NCBI GenBank assembly: GCA_913048525.1
Contig: CAJWWP010000018.1
Coordinates: 1-33,343 of the forward strand
Length of the DNA stretch: 33,343 bases
Origin: GCA-002712965 sp913048525
GTDB taxonomy: Bacteria; Chloroflexota; Dehalococcoidia; Lucifugimonadales; UBA826
Direction: 5' to 3'
A program made the translations under genes and the position numbers. Within the stretch, counting starts at the first letter, position 1; each line of letters begins with the position of its first letter. This document shows, in pieces, positions 32,285 through 33,343 of the stretch. Below the pieces are notes generated by a model, which worked only from the letters and a program-made list of their open reading frames with translations, made no database searches and was not told the DNA's origin.

Positions 32285-33016
32285 TTGGCACATTCGAGTG
32301 ATTGGCCTGAAGAATATAAACGAGGACTTGTTGTTGTTGCCCATGCAGACGATGCTGAATATGGCTGCTCCGGCACTGTTGCACGCTTAGTTTCTGAAGG
32401 ATGGGATTTTGCATATGTTTTGTGTACAGATGGAAGTAAGGGTAGCAGCGAACCAGGAATGACAGAGGAAAAGCTTTCAGGTATACGAAAAGAAGAACAA
32501 CAGGAAGCAGGGAAAGCTCTAGGCCTCTCGAATGTTACGTTTCTTGGCTATCCTGACAGTTATTTAACTCCTGGTCTTGATGTGAGAAAGGATATTGCCA
32601 GAGAGATTCGTCGGCAAAAACCCGACATAGTTATCTGCCAATACCCGATGCGCATCCTGGATGGTGGGTTTGGTTCAGGTCATCCAGATCATGTTGCAGC
32701 AGGAGAAAATGCCCTAGCTGCTATATTTCCCACCGCGAGAGACCATATGACCTTTCCAGAGTTGCTGGCGGAAGGCTTTGAGCCTCACAAAGTTGCCGAA
32801 GCATGGATTATGGGTCATCCAGAACCTGACTTGTGGATTGATATTAGTGGTCATATGAAGACATCAATTGCGGCACTAACGAGTCATAAATCTCAGATGA
32901 GTGGGCAGAGTTTCCAGCAGGTCTATGATCGTATGATTGAATGGAGAGGAGAGAGAGGTAAAGGTCACGGTATGCCTCAGGCAGATGCCTTCAAGCGAAT
33001 TTACTACAGGCGGTGA
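32285..33016 (+). CDS. PIG-L / LmbE family zinc deacetylase
   Basis: Metal-dependent N-deacetylase family that acts on N-acetyl sugars or mycothiol-like conjugates; substrate unknown. In 243 residues the first metal motif is AHADDAE (19-25; most relatives have AHPDDE) and the third His lies in GHPDHVAAG. LCTDGSKGS, RKEEQQEAGKALG and FLGYPDSYL are further family blocks. No signal peptide. The TTG start is supported by GAGGAG six bases upstream. A cupin gene follows 40 bases later. Confidence 0.92.
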   Translation: MAHSSDWPEEYKRGLVVVAHADDAEYGCSGTVARLVSEGWDFAYVLCTDGSKGSSEPGMTEEKLSGIRKEEQQEAGKALGLSNVTFLGYPDSYLTPGLDVRKDIAREIRRQKPDIVICQYPMRILDGGFGSGHPDHVAAGENALAAIFPTARDHMTFPELLAEGFEPHKVAEAWIMGHPEPDLWIDISGHMKTSIAALTSHKSQMSGQSFQQVYDRMIEWRGERGKGHGMPQADAFKRIYYRR

Positions 33017-33056
33017 GCCTACAGTCAGAACAAATTAATGTTAGGGGAGATGATTA

Positions 33057-33343
33057 ATGGAACCGGTAATAAAAAATTATAGAGATAACAACAATCCTGT
33101 TCTCGGGAAAGAGGATGGTGTTCCTAACTACGTAATGCTTTACGTGCAACATGCTGCTGGGGAATCATCGCCATTTCATACTCATCCATGGGAGCATCAG
33201 GCTTTTATCACAGAGGGAAGCGGGGTTCTACTATTTGGTGGAAAAGAATACGCAATCCGTCAGGGTGATTGTGTTCATGTTCCTGGTGGTGTTGAGCATC
33301 AATTCCAGAATACAGGTGATGTTCCAATGAATAGGGTAACGGT
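33057..33343 (+). CDS. Cupin-domain protein (cut by window end)
   Basis: Only the first ~95 codons are present and the frame is still open at the edge. The start ATG follows AGGGGAG. The sequence has cupin motif 1 as PFHTHPWEHQAFITEGSG and motif 2 as GDCVHVPGGVEHQFQN, giving the usual His/Glu/His metal site of a small single-domain cupin. Function is unknown: a sugar isomerase, dioxygenase or sensor is possible. It probably shares a transcript with the PIG-L gene. Confidence 0.85.
   Translation, partial: MEPVIKNYRDNNNPVLGKEDGVPNYVMLYVQHAAGESSPFHTHPWEHQAFITEGSGVLLFGGKEYAIRQGDCVHVPGGVEHQFQNTGDVPMNRVT

Noticed and set aside
1..33343. CRISPR array, insertion sequence, prophage or toxin-antitoxin/defence system
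   Set aside because: No regularly spaced repeats, transposase, integrase, phage or nuclease-effector genes were found. The HipA-like fold of SCO1664 alone, with DUF3090 as its partner rather than a HipB-type regulator, does not make a toxin-antitoxin call.

Overview
This 33.3 kb window looks like a chromosomal segment of an uncultured bacterium of the phylum Chloroflexota, probably a Dehalococcoidia / marine SAR202-type lineage. The lineage call is inference from gene content: an 11-subunit complex I without NuoEFG, a SCO1664/DUF3090 pair, a CoxM/CoxS pair, enolase-superfamily and PIG-L enzymes, a GGT without signal peptide, and modest GC. No marker phylogeny could be run. TTG starts with good ribosome binding sites are very common here. 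All calls are by eye from motifs, and promoters and operators are hypotheses.

Layout. (1) 1-6.8 kb, all plus strand: purH (IMP synthesis), a GT2 glycosyltransferase, a nicotinamidase plus nicotinate phosphoribosyltransferase pair (NAD salvage), a cytoplasmic GH32 fructosidase and a sugar-acid dehydratase of the enolase superfamily. (2) 6.9-14.8 kb, all minus strand: tRNA-Ser(UGA), sucC, sucD, a small four-helix membrane protein, then recA-recX-CNNM/CBS protein-histidine phosphatase-tilS, so tightly spaced that they may be one transcript from a recognisable recA promoter. (3) 15-16.3 kb, minus: the DUF3090-SCO1664 pair (a possible kinase-like protein and its zinc-ribbon partner), divergent from (4) rpsU with a structured leader and a DRTGG-domain P-loop protein, plus strand. 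(5) 17.8-21.7 kb, minus: 2Fe-2S and FAD subunits of a molybdenum hydroxylase without the catalytic large subunit, then a SAM-I/SAM-IV-type riboswitch with an intrinsic terminator controlling an unrecognised ~97-residue ORF, then gamma-glutamyltransferase. (6) 22-32.2 kb, plus: nuoABCDHIJKLMN, nearly all start/stop overlapped. (7) 32.3 kb to the end: a PIG-L deacetylase and the start of a cupin gene cut by the window edge.

Functionally most of the window is core metabolism: purine and NAD synthesis, succinyl-CoA/succinate, respiration, translation and DNA repair. The least explained parts are the SAM-riboswitch locus, the orphan CoxM/CoxS pair, the DUF3090-SCO1664 module with its palindromic operator candidate, and the direct-repeat element upstream of recA. 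I see no CRISPR array, insertion sequence, prophage or clear defence system.
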